Shown here piece by piece: positions 6,616-13,626 of a DNA stretch of 18,784 nt. This DNA is from Clostridiales bacterium (GTDB taxonomy: Bacteria; Bacillota; Clostridia; Christensenellales; Aristaeellaceae): positions 1 to 18,784 of the forward strand of contig JAHZHX010000013.1 in NCBI GenBank assembly GCA_019420065.1. Reading direction: 5' to 3'. The number at the start of each line of letters is the position of its first letter. Position 1 is the first letter of the stretch. Both the position numbers and the translations under genes were made by a program. Under the pieces are notes generated by a model. The model saw only the letters and a list, made by a program, of their open reading frames with translations. It was not told where the DNA came from and did not search any database.

Positions 6616-7872
6616 ATGAGCACGCAGCGCAATCCTCAAACAATCGACGTCGATTACTCTCTGGAAGCGGTGCCCCGCACGGCACGCAAGGGCTTTATCG
6701 CCATGTTCTTCATCATGCTGGGCTTCACCTTCTTCTCCGCCAGCATGTGGACAGGCGTAGAACTGGCGCAGGGTCTGACGCTGAACGGCTTTATCGCCGC
6801 CATCCTGCTGGGCGGCGCGATCCTGGCCGTTTACACCGGCGTGCTGGGCTATATCGGCTGCGACACCGGCCTGTCCTTTGACCTGCTGGCGCGCAAATCC
6901 TTTGGCGACAAGGGCTCCTACCTGCCCTCGGCCATGATCAGCCTGACGCAGATCGGCTGGTTCGGCGTGGGTGTTGCCATGTTCGCCATCCCCGCCGCCA
7001 GCGAGCTGAACCGCATCATGGGCACCGATTACGGCTGGCTGACCTACGCGCTGGTCGCCCTGGCGGGTCTGTGCATGACGGGTTCCGCCTACTTTGGCAT
7101 CAAAGCGCTGGAAATCGTCAGCTACGTCTCCGTGCCGCTCATCGCCATCCTGGGCACCTACTCCATGGCGGACGCCATCCGCAACGGCGGCGGCATCGCG
7201 GCCATGTTCAATCAGTCCAGCGGGAGCCTGACGGTATTTGGCGGCATCGGCCTGGTCATCGGCTCCTTCGTCAGCGGCGGCACCGCCACCCCGAACTTTG
7301 TCCGCTTTGCCAAGAACAACAAAACGGCGGTCATCACTACGGTCATCGCCTTCTTCCTGGGCAACACGCTGATGTTCGCCTTCGGCGGCACGGCGGGCGC
7401 TTTCGCCAACGGCGCCAACGATATCTTCTATGTGCTGATTATGCAGGGCCTGACCATTCCCGCCTTCCTGGTGCTGGGCGCGAATATCTGGACCACCAAC
7501 GACAACGCCCTCTACACCGGCGCGCTGGGCCTGTCCAACATCACCAAGATCCGCAAAAAGCCCCTGACCATCGTATCCGGCGTGATCGGCACCGTGCTGG
7601 CCGTGTGGCTGTACAACAATTTCTGCGGCTGGCTGAACATCCTCAACTGCACGCTGCCGCCGGTGGGCGCGATCATCGCGCTGGACTACTTCCTCAACCG
7701 CAAAAAGTACCGCAATAACGAGCCTGCGGACAGCGCCGTCAACTGGGCTTCCGTCCTGGGCGTGATCTGCGGCGCGGCCGTGGGCAACCTGGTTCCCTGG
7801 GGCATTGCCTCCATCAACGCCATGGTCACTGCCTGCGCCTGCTACCTGATCGGCCGCGCGCTGAAAAAATAA
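6616..7872 (+). CDS. codB: Cytosine permease
   Basis: A 418-residue membrane transporter of the NCS1 family that imports cytosine with a cation. The match to E. coli CodB is clear in many stretches: VPRTARKG, MLGFTFFSASMWTG, YTGVLGYIG, LLARKSFGDKGS, QIGWFGVGVAMFAIP, NFVRFAKNNK, LGANIWTTNDNALY and VWLYNNFCGWL. About twelve hydrophobic segments cover the protein. The ATG at 6616 is chosen: GGAGG lies at 6602-6606 and the CodB-like sequence begins just after. The open frame extends upstream to 6478, but that part covers the leader terminator and cannot be coding. It is the first gene of codBA, with codA 14 bases downstream. Confidence 0.97.
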   Translation: MSTQRNPQTIDVDYSLEAVPRTARKGFIAMFFIMLGFTFFSASMWTGVELAQGLTLNGFIAAILLGGAILAVYTGVLGYIGCDTGLSFDLLARKSFGDKGSYLPSAMISLTQIGWFGVGVAMFAIPAASELNRIMGTDYGWLTYALVALAGLCMTGSAYFGIKALEIVSYVSVPLIAILGTYSMADAIRNGGGIAAMFNQSSGSLTVFGGIGLVIGSFVSGGTATPNFVRFAKNNKTAVITTVIAFFLGNTLMFAFGGTAGAFANGANDIFYVLIMQGLTIPAFLVLGANIWTTNDNALYTGALGLSNITKIRKKPLTIVSGVIGTVLAVWLYNNFCGWLNILNCTLPPVGAIIALDYFLNRKKYRNNEPADSAVNWASVLGVICGAAVGNLVPWGIASINAMVTACACYLIGRALKK

Positions 7873-7886
7873 CGAGGAGCACTTCT

Positions 7887-9122
7887 ATGCTGCTGAAAAA
7901 TCTCTACATTGAAAACGCATCCGAAGCCTGCGACGTCCGCGTTGAGGACGGCAAAATCGCCGCCATCGGCGCAAACCTGCTCCCCCTGCCGGGCGAGGAA
8001 TGCGAGGACTTCGGCGGCAAGCTCGCGCTGCCGCCCTTCATCGAATCCCATGTCCACCTGGACACCTGCCTGACGGCGGGCCAGCCGTGCTGGAACATGT
8101 CCGGCACGCTGTTTGAGGGCATTGAATGCTGGAGCAAGCGCAAGGAAAGTCTGACCAAAGCAGACGTGCGCGAGCGCGTGCTGCGCGCCCTGCATATGCA
8201 GGCGGCGCACGGCATCCAGTATGTACGCACGCATGTGGACGTGACCGACCCCAAGCTCACCGCCATGGAAGCGCTGCTGGAGCTGCGCGAGGAATGCAAA
8301 GACTTTATGACCCTGCAGATCATCGCCTTCCCGCAGGAGGGCATCCTCAGCTATCCGAACGGGCGCGAGCTGATGGAAAACGCCGTGCGCATGGGCGCCG
8401 ATTGCGTGGGCGCGATCCCGCACTTTGAGTTCACGCGCGAATACAGCGTGGAATCGCTCAATTACGCTGTGGAGCTGGCCGTCAAATACGACAAGCTCAT
8501 GGACGTGCATTGCGATGAGATCGACGACGAGGCCTCCCGCGGTCTGGAAACGCTGGCCGCGCGGGCGCTGGAAACGGGGCTGGGCGACCGTGTGACCGCC
8601 AGCCATACCACCGCCATGCACTCCTATAACAACGCCTATGTGACCCGTCTGATGCGGTTGCTCAAGATGAGCGGCATCAACTTTGTCTCCAACCCCCTGG
8701 TCAACACCCATTTGCAGGGGCGCATGGACACCTATCCCAAGCGCCGCGGCGTAACCCGCGTCAAAGAGCTGACCGAAGCGGGCATCAACGTTTCCTTCGG
8801 TCATGACGACATCTTCGACCCCTGGTATCCGCTGGGCGCGGGCAGCATGCGCGATGTGGTCTTTATGGGGCTGCACGTCTGCCAGATGATGGGCTATGAG
8901 GAGCTGATGAACTCCTACCGCTTCATCTGCAATAACGCCGCGCGCACGCTGCACCTGGGCGACAGCTACGGCATCCGCGTCGGCGCCGACGCCAGCTTCG
9001 TGGTGCTGGACGCCAAAAACTGGTATGACGCGCTCAATCAGGACGCGGTCGTGCTGCGCTCCTACCGCAAGGGCAGGCTGCTGGCCAAAACCGCGCCCGC
9101 GCAGGTGGAGCTGAGCTGCTGA
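7887..9122 (+). CDS. codA: Cytosine deaminase
   Basis: A 411-residue amidohydrolase that converts cytosine to uracil and ammonia in the cytoplasm, feeding pyrimidine salvage. It aligns closely with E. coli CodA through TAGQPCWNMSGTLFEGIE, RTHVDV, FPQEGILSYPNG, GAIPHFEFTREY, VHCDEIDDE, ASHTTAMHSYN, HLQGRMDTYPKRRG and SFGHDDIFDPWYPLG. Metal and catalytic residues are present: H55 and H57 (HVH), Q150, H208, E211, H240 and D307. The ATG follows GAGGAG. It is co-transcribed with codB and followed by an intrinsic terminator, which ends the operon. Confidence 0.97.
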   Translation: MLLKNLYIENASEACDVRVEDGKIAAIGANLLPLPGEECEDFGGKLALPPFIESHVHLDTCLTAGQPCWNMSGTLFEGIECWSKRKESLTKADVRERVLRALHMQAAHGIQYVRTHVDVTDPKLTAMEALLELREECKDFMTLQIIAFPQEGILSYPNGRELMENAVRMGADCVGAIPHFEFTREYSVESLNYAVELAVKYDKLMDVHCDEIDDEASRGLETLAARALETGLGDRVTASHTTAMHSYNNAYVTRLMRLLKMSGINFVSNPLVNTHLQGRMDTYPKRRGVTRVKELTEAGINVSFGHDDIFDPWYPLGAGSMRDVVFMGLHVCQMMGYEELMNSYRFICNNAARTLHLGDSYGIRVGADASFVVLDAKNWYDALNQDAVVLRSYRKGRLLAKTAPAQVELSC

Positions 9123-9146
9123 AATCCATCCGTATAACATTTGAAA

Positions 9147-9190
9147 CGGCGATGCGCATCCGCTTTTGTGGAACGGCATCGCTGTTTTTT
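9147..9190 (+). terminator. Terminator of codBA
   Basis: CGGCGATGC (9147-9155) pairs with GCATCGCTG (9176-9184, one G-U pair), followed by TTTTTT (9185-9190). A smaller CCGC/GTGG hairpin can form inside the loop. Confidence 0.88.
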
Positions 9191-9191
9191 G

Positions 9192-9221
9192 TTGACTAAC
9201 CTCTTCGCGGCACGGTATAAT
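9192..9221 (+). promoter_or_regulatory. Promoter of the kinase-AlkD fusion operon
   Basis: TTGACT (9192-9197), an 18-base spacer and TATAAT (9216-9221), directly after the codBA terminator. This marks the next operon as independent of cytosine control. Confidence 0.75.
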
Positions 9222-9251
9222 ACCCCCATCAACATACGGAGGACGCTATAT

Positions 9252-10466
9252 ATGGGCAAGGGAATCATCGTCTGCGGGCTGAACGGCAGCGGCAAGAGCA
9301 CGCTGGCCCGGGCACTGGCCGAGGCCTTCGGCTGCCAATATATCGACATTGAGCAGTGCTATTTCCCGCAGGGAGAGGACGGCTATGTATATGACCGTCC
9401 CTGCACCCGCGCGCAGGCCGAAGCGCGGCTGCTGCAGCGGCTCAGCACCTGCGATCGCTTTGTGCTGGCCGCCATCAAGGGCGACTATGGCCCAGCGATC
9501 GAAAGCGCCTATCAAGCCGCCGTATACCTGCGCGTGCCGCGCGAAACCCGCATTCAGCGCGTTTGGAACCGTTCCCACGATAAATTCGGCAGCCGCATGC
9601 TCCCCGGCGGCGATCTGCACGAGCAGGAGACCCGCTTTTTTGATACCGTGGCCGCACGCGAGGACAGTATGGTGGAGGACTGGCTGAAAACGCTGTCCTG
9701 CCCGGTCATCACGCTCGACGGCACGCTGCCCATTGCCCAAAACGTGTCGCGCCTGGCGGCGCTGTCCGTCCGCGCGCGGCTCATGGCGCTCAGCGAACCG
9801 GCGTTTCAGCAATTTCAGCGCCGTCTTGTTCCCACCGTGCCGCCGGAGACCATCCTGGGCGTGCGCACGCCCGTATTGCGCAGCCTGGCGCGGGAAATGC
9901 GCAAAACCGGCCAGGCAGCCGCCTATCTGGAAGCGCTGCCGCACGACTTTCTGGAAGAATATGTGCTGCATGGCTGCATTATCAGCCTGGAAAAAGACTA
10001 TGACACGGCGCTTGCGCAAACGCAGCGCTATCTGCCCTATATCGACAACTGGATCACCTGCGACCTGCTCTCCCCCAAGGTGTTTTCCCATCATCGCGAG
10101 GCGCTCTACCCGCATATCGTATCCTGGATCAATGCTTCCGCGGAATACACCATCCGCTTCGGCGTCGAAATGCTGATGACCTTTTATTTGGACGACGGCT
10201 TTGACCCCGCATATCTTGCCCTGCCCGCCGCCGTATCGAGCGACGCATACTATGTGCGCATGATGGTGGCCTGGTTCTTTGCCACGGCGCTGGCCAAGCA
10301 ATATGACGCGGCTCTGCCTTATCTGGAGCAGCATCGCCTGCCCCTATGGACGCACAACAAAACCATCCAGAAGGCGCTGGAAAGCTACCGTATCGCGCCC
10401 GAGCAAAAGGAATACCTCAAAACGCTGCGCCGCAAAGCGGACGCAAGGAAAAACGCCAATGCATAA
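9252..10466 (+). CDS. Fusion: P-loop kinase-like domain plus AlkD-like DNA alkylation repair domain
   Basis: A 404-residue two-domain protein. Residues 1 to about 168 form a small P-loop NTPase of the shikimate/adenylate-kinase-like kind: Walker A is GLNGSGKST (9-17), an acidic YIDIEQCYF strand end follows at 30-38, and VYLRVPRETRIQRVWNR (91-107) is a lid-like basic segment. Residues about 173-398 match the DNA alkylation repair (AlkD-like HEAT) family: ILGVRTPVLRSLAREM, EEYVLHGCIISL, IDNWITCDLLSPKVF, YYVRMMVAWFFATAL, LWTHNKTIQKALESYRI and LKTLRRK. The ATG at 9252 has GGAGG upstream; longer frames would include the promoter. In most genomes the AlkD-like domain stands alone, so the join is unusual. 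The substrate of the kinase part is unknown. The stop overlaps the methyltransferase start by eight bases. Confidence 0.85.
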   Translation: MGKGIIVCGLNGSGKSTLARALAEAFGCQYIDIEQCYFPQGEDGYVYDRPCTRAQAEARLLQRLSTCDRFVLAAIKGDYGPAIESAYQAAVYLRVPRETRIQRVWNRSHDKFGSRMLPGGDLHEQETRFFDTVAAREDSMVEDWLKTLSCPVITLDGTLPIAQNVSRLAALSVRARLMALSEPAFQQFQRRLVPTVPPETILGVRTPVLRSLAREMRKTGQAAAYLEALPHDFLEEYVLHGCIISLEKDYDTALAQTQRYLPYIDNWITCDLLSPKVFSHHREALYPHIVSWINASAEYTIRFGVEMLMTFYLDDGFDPAYLALPAAVSSDAYYVRMMVAWFFATALAKQYDAALPYLEQHRLPLWTHNKTIQKALESYRIAPEQKEYLKTLRRKADARKNANA

Positions 10467-11160
10467 CGTCGCTGAACTGCCTCCCTGGGAGCGCATGCTA
10501 AAAAGCCTCGTCTGGGCGCAATTGGGCGAAATTACCGGCAAGCAGATCCTTGATTTTGGCAGCGGCGAGGGCATAACGGCAAATCATTTTGCCGACAGAA
10601 ATACGGTCGTAGCAATAGAACCAGACGAAAAAATGCGTCAAAACCGTTGGGCCGATCATACTTATACGCAAATTGCCGGCGACGTTTCGACACTCTCAGC
10701 GATAAAACGCGAATCCTTTGATATGATCCTTTGTCACAATGTTCTGGAATATATTGATGATAAAGCGCAAACCGTCAGCGCCCTATGCCGCTTGCTCAAA
10801 CCCGGCGGCACGCTCTCCTTGGTTAAGCACAATCGCGCCGGTCGCGTGATGCAGATGGCCGTCCTCCTTGACGACGCGGAGCAGGCGCATGCATTACTGG
10901 ATGGAAAAGACAGCGTATCCGCGCGTTTTGGCGCGATCCGCTATTATGAGGATGAACAAATCGCGCAGTGGGAACGCCGCTTGCAGCTTATAGACCTATG
11001 GGGGATTCGCGCATTCTGGCATTTGCAGCAGAAGCAGGAAAGGCACGCGGCGGAGGATTGGCAGGCGCAAATGACGCGGCTTGAAATGCGCGTGTCAAAA
11101 ATCGAGGAATACCGGAATATCGCTTTTTTCCATCACCTGTTGTTTGTCAAGAAAGAATGA
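10459..11160 (+). CDS. Class I SAM-dependent methyltransferase, CmoM/SmtA-like
   Basis: A 233-residue methyltransferase. Motif I is LDFGSGEG (31-38), an acidic strand end AIEPDEKM follows (52-59), then SFDMILCHNVLEYIDD (86-101) and LLKPGGTLSLVKHN (112-125). The layout, with LVKHN after PGG and a C-terminal LEMRVSKIEEYRNIAFFHH segment, recalls E. coli CmoM (SmtA), which methylates a tRNA wobble uridine, but that substrate is only a guess. The ATG at 10459 overlaps the fusion gene's last codons, indicating translational coupling. By eye the gene is AT-richer and less codon-biased than its neighbours, a possible sign of separate origin. A strong terminator follows at once. Confidence 0.85.
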   Translation: MHNVAELPPWERMLKSLVWAQLGEITGKQILDFGSGEGITANHFADRNTVVAIEPDEKMRQNRWADHTYTQIAGDVSTLSAIKRESFDMILCHNVLEYIDDKAQTVSALCRLLKPGGTLSLVKHNRAGRVMQMAVLLDDAEQAHALLDGKDSVSARFGAIRYYEDEQIAQWERRLQLIDLWGIRAFWHLQQKQERHAAEDWQAQMTRLEMRVSKIEEYRNIAFFHHLLFVKKE

Positions 11161-11202
11161 AAACACGCCGCAAAGCCTGTATGCCTTGCAGCGTGTTTTT
11201 TT
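11161..11202 (+). terminator. Terminator of the fusion-methyltransferase operon
   Basis: ACACGC, GCAA and GC on the left pair with GC, TTGC and GCGTGT on the right, with single mismatches, then seven Ts (11196-11202). It begins directly after the stop codon and faces the leftward gene ending at 11210. Confidence 0.9.
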
Positions 11203-11209
11203 GCGGGAA

Positions 11210-11524
11210 TTATTCGGCCTCGTCCTCCAGCGCTTCCAGCAGAAAGCTGACCGGACGGAAGCCGTCGTTGCAGGAGATCATAGCCGAGCGTTTGTTTTTC
11301 ATCCAGCCGTCATAAAAGTTTTCGCCGCCATGCGCCAGCGCCATCACAAAGGGCGAAACGCTCTCCCAAGCGCTGTCGCAAAAGCCTGCGGGCTTTTGCC
11401 AGCCGTTGGCGATAAACATCTGCCCCAGCCGCATATTGCAGGCATGCTCCAGCGGATTTTCGTACTTTTCGATCAGATCCGTATAGCAGGCCATTTTCAT
11501 GACCGTAATCCTTACTTTTTTCAT
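11210..11524 (-). CDS. TIGR04076-like small protein of unknown function
   Basis: A 104-residue protein. It begins MKKVRITVMKMACYTDLIEKY, has CNMRLGQMFIANG and KPAGFCDSAWESV in the middle, and ends with SCNDGFRPVSFLLEAL. This pattern (KkVkITV start, GQ-F, GFC-A, C-DG-RPV-F-LE) agrees with the family I know as TIGR04076, whose function is not established. Cysteines at C13, C29, C49 and C85 could bind a metal or cofactor; that is speculation. The ATG overlaps the hydrolase stop by four bases (ATGA), so the two are translationally coupled. Confidence 0.7.
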   Translation of the reverse strand: MKKVRITVMKMACYTDLIEKYENPLEHACNMRLGQMFIANGWQKPAGFCDSAWESVSPFVMALAHGGENFYDGWMKNKRSAMISCNDGFRPVSFLLEALEDEAE

Positions 11525-12495
11525 GCCATTTCTCCAAATACCGCGTTCGTTACAAAAGCGATCATCCGCCGCATGCTTTCCTCGCCAAGCGCGTATTCCA
11601 GGGTGTCAAAGCCGTGCGGCAGCGGCGCTTCGTCCGGCTCGTCGGGAATCATTGCATCGATTTTTACGCCAAGCTCCGTCAGCCGCGCCGCAAGATCGTG
11701 CGCCTGCGCGTTGAAAGTGGCAGTATTGCCGTCGCATATGTAAGAGGCAGGATAATCCGCCGTTACATGGGCAATCACATTGGCCTGCCTGGCCCGGAAA
11801 TCCCCCGGCAGCTTTGGCACGTCAAAGTAGCACCGTCCCATCTGCTCAAAGATGGCGTCCGTGCGCGCATCGCCCGTTTGACCGAAGCGTTCGGGATCCA
11901 GCAGAGCGCAGCCGTGGTAAACCGCCCTGATCCGCCCTTCCCCCAGCGCCGGGGCAATGCCCAGCTCCCGAGCATAGTTCGGATTGGTCTGAATGGCGGC
12001 AAACTGCGCCATGATATGCCCGCCCGCGCTGCCTCCGCCAACGACTACCCGCGCCATATCCAGGCCGTATCGTCCGGCATGCGCCTGCAAAAACCGCGCC
12101 AGCTCCGTCATCTGCAAAACCGGCGCGGGATAGCGGTAATCCGGCGCCAGGCAATAATTGGCGGAAATCACCGTGAAACCCGCCGCCAGCAGGCCGCGGA
12201 TCATGCGGATGATCCCGGTGATCCCCGGCACAGCCGGATCGCCGTTATTCTTATCCCCCATTACGAACCCGCCGCCATGCGCGTAAAGGAACACGGGACG
12301 CAATACCGAAAAGTCCGCTTCCCGATGGTAAATATCAAAGAAATGCTGCGCATAAGCGCTGTCAAAGGAGATATCGTTGGTCAGAAAGCCGCAGCCTTCC
12401 CAGGGTATGGTCTTGCTTTCGGGCGCGGTCAGCTGCTTTCCCTCGGTACGGGAGGAAGCCTGATAACGCCGGGCCAAAGCGTCAGCGGCGTTCAT
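11521..12495 (-). CDS. Alpha/beta hydrolase, HSL-type esterase
   Basis: A 324-residue cytoplasmic hydrolase with no signal peptide. HGGGF (73-77) is the oxyanion-hole motif of the hormone-sensitive-lipase group, and GGGSAGG (153-159) carries the nucleophile S156. ANYCLAPDYRYPAP (112-125) is the usual strand after the motif. Near the C-terminus PDEPDEAPLPHGF carries the probable catalytic H294 and an acidic cluster in front of it. It would cleave a carboxyl ester; the substrate cannot be inferred. It starts three bases after the stop of the metallo-beta-lactamase-fold gene and overlaps the next gene, so all three form one transcript. Confidence 0.9.
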   Translation of the reverse strand: MNAADALARRYQASSRTEGKQLTAPESKTIPWEGCGFLTNDISFDSAYAQHFFDIYHREADFSVLRPVFLYAHGGGFVMGDKNNGDPAVPGITGIIRMIRGLLAAGFTVISANYCLAPDYRYPAPVLQMTELARFLQAHAGRYGLDMARVVVGGGSAGGHIMAQFAAIQTNPNYARELGIAPALGEGRIRAVYHGCALLDPERFGQTGDARTDAIFEQMGRCYFDVPKLPGDFRARQANVIAHVTADYPASYICDGNTATFNAQAHDLAARLTELGVKIDAMIPDEPDEAPLPHGFDTLEYALGEESMRRMIAFVTNAVFGEMA

Positions 12496-12498
12496 TGC

Positions 12499-13572
12499 TC
12501 ACTGCGCCTGCTTCCAGCCCGTTTCGTCCAGCACGAAGGTATACGCGCCGTCCTCGGTGGTCACAAAATCCGTGCCCAGCGCCGCAAGCTTTGCGCCCGA
12601 CGCGTCGCGCGCGCCCTTGGTGGTCAGCACCACCACACCGTTTTCCTTGACCAGCGCCTGGCTCAGCGGCCCGGCGGCCGGATTGCGGGAGATGCCATGA
12701 TGCGGATATTTGACGATATCCGAGCGCAGCGCCTCGCCGTAGGCAGCGATCATATTGTCAAACGGTTCGTCGCTGCGGTCGTTTTTCTTTTTCATGATAT
12801 CGCCGGTAAAAAGCATGCTGCTTTGCCCCAGCTCGACGCGGATCCACATGCTGTTGGCATTGACCACGGCCACCGGCACGTCGCTGCGGATCTTGGCCGC
12901 GTTCGCGTCGCCATAATACACCGCCTCGACATATTTCAGCCCCTCGGGCGTACCGTAATCCTGCAAAGGAGCATACAGCATGGCCCTGCCGCAGGCCAGC
13001 GGCACCTCCAGCGTCGCGCCAAAGTCCAGGCAATGGATGGGCGCGTCAGGCGCATAGCGCGCCATGGCGTCCAGCAGGCGGGGCCGGTGCGTGTAATCGC
13101 CGTTCTGGCTGTTGTCATAGGTTCCGTCCGTCGTAAGGCAGGTAGCCGCGGGCAGGTACAGCGCCGTCACCTCCAGCATGGCGGAGGACAGCAGGTTGGT
13201 ATACAGCTCCGCCACATGATCCTTGTGGCAGTGGGTGACCATCAGCGTCAGGCGCAGCTTATAGCTTTTGTTCTTGTACTGGCCGCTCAGCCCTGCCTGG
13301 TCCAGCAGCGCCTTGCGCAGCTCCAGCACCTCCTGATAGCAGCGGCCGTTGGCCAGTCCGCCGTCAATGAGCACCACCTCCAGCGCCTCCGGGCCATAGG
13401 CCAGCAGCACGGTCGCGTCAGTTTTGGCATTGTTTTTGGTATTCAAAAAGCGCGCTTCGATGTGATTGCCGTCGGTAAACAGCGTATTGATATAAACCGG
13501 CGCGTCCTCCGCCAGGATCCCCAGCGGCAGCAGCGCCAGCGCCAGCAAAAGAGCAAGCAATCTGCGTTTCAT
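12499..13572 (-). CDS. Exported metallo-beta-lactamase-fold hydrolase (ComEC-type MBL domain)
   Basis: A 357-residue protein with a signal peptide (residues 1-22: MKRR, a leucine-rich core, cleavage probably after ILA). The metal-binding motif THCHKDH is at 113-119, followed by LFTGDI (D258) and KYPHHG (H291-292). This order matches the extracellular MBL domain found at the end of ComEC and in free-standing secreted relatives. The reaction is unknown; hydrolysis of a phosphodiester or ester outside the membrane is plausible. The ATG at 13572 is used because GGAGG lies eight bases upstream; an in-frame GTG at 13587 falls within that site. It heads a three-gene set and lies 55 bases after pheT, with no strong terminator between. 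Confidence 0.88.
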   Translation of the reverse strand: MKRRLLALLLALALLPLGILAEDAPVYINTLFTDGNHIEARFLNTKNNAKTDATVLLAYGPEALEVVLIDGGLANGRCYQEVLELRKALLDQAGLSGQYKNKSYKLRLTLMVTHCHKDHVAELYTNLLSSAMLEVTALYLPAATCLTTDGTYDNSQNGDYTHRPRLLDAMARYAPDAPIHCLDFGATLEVPLACGRAMLYAPLQDYGTPEGLKYVEAVYYGDANAAKIRSDVPVAVVNANSMWIRVELGQSSMLFTGDIMKKKNDRSDEPFDNMIAAYGEALRSDIVKYPHHGISRNPAAGPLSQALVKENGVVVLTTKGARDASGAKLAALGTDFVTTEDGAYTFVLDETGWKQAQ

Positions 13573-13595
13573 TTTTCTTTCCTCCACGATGGCAA

Positions 13596-13618
13596 TGCCC
13601 GCCGGAAACCAGCGGGCA
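13596..13618 (-). other. GC-rich hairpin between pheT and the MBL gene
   Basis: TGCCCGCTGG and CCGGCGGGCA (minus strand) pair over 10 bp, one of them G-U, around a TTT loop. Only ATTGCC follows, not a T-run, so it is a weak terminator or a processing and stability element. Some read-through from pheST into the downstream three genes is likely. Confidence 0.5.
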
Positions 13619-13626
13619 AAGCAGTA

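Noticed and set aside
7842..9179. A 445-codon minus-strand frame opposite codA
   Set aside because: codA is unmistakable on the plus strand with all catalytic residues. The reverse frame is His/Val/Ala-rich shadow and covers the codBA terminator.
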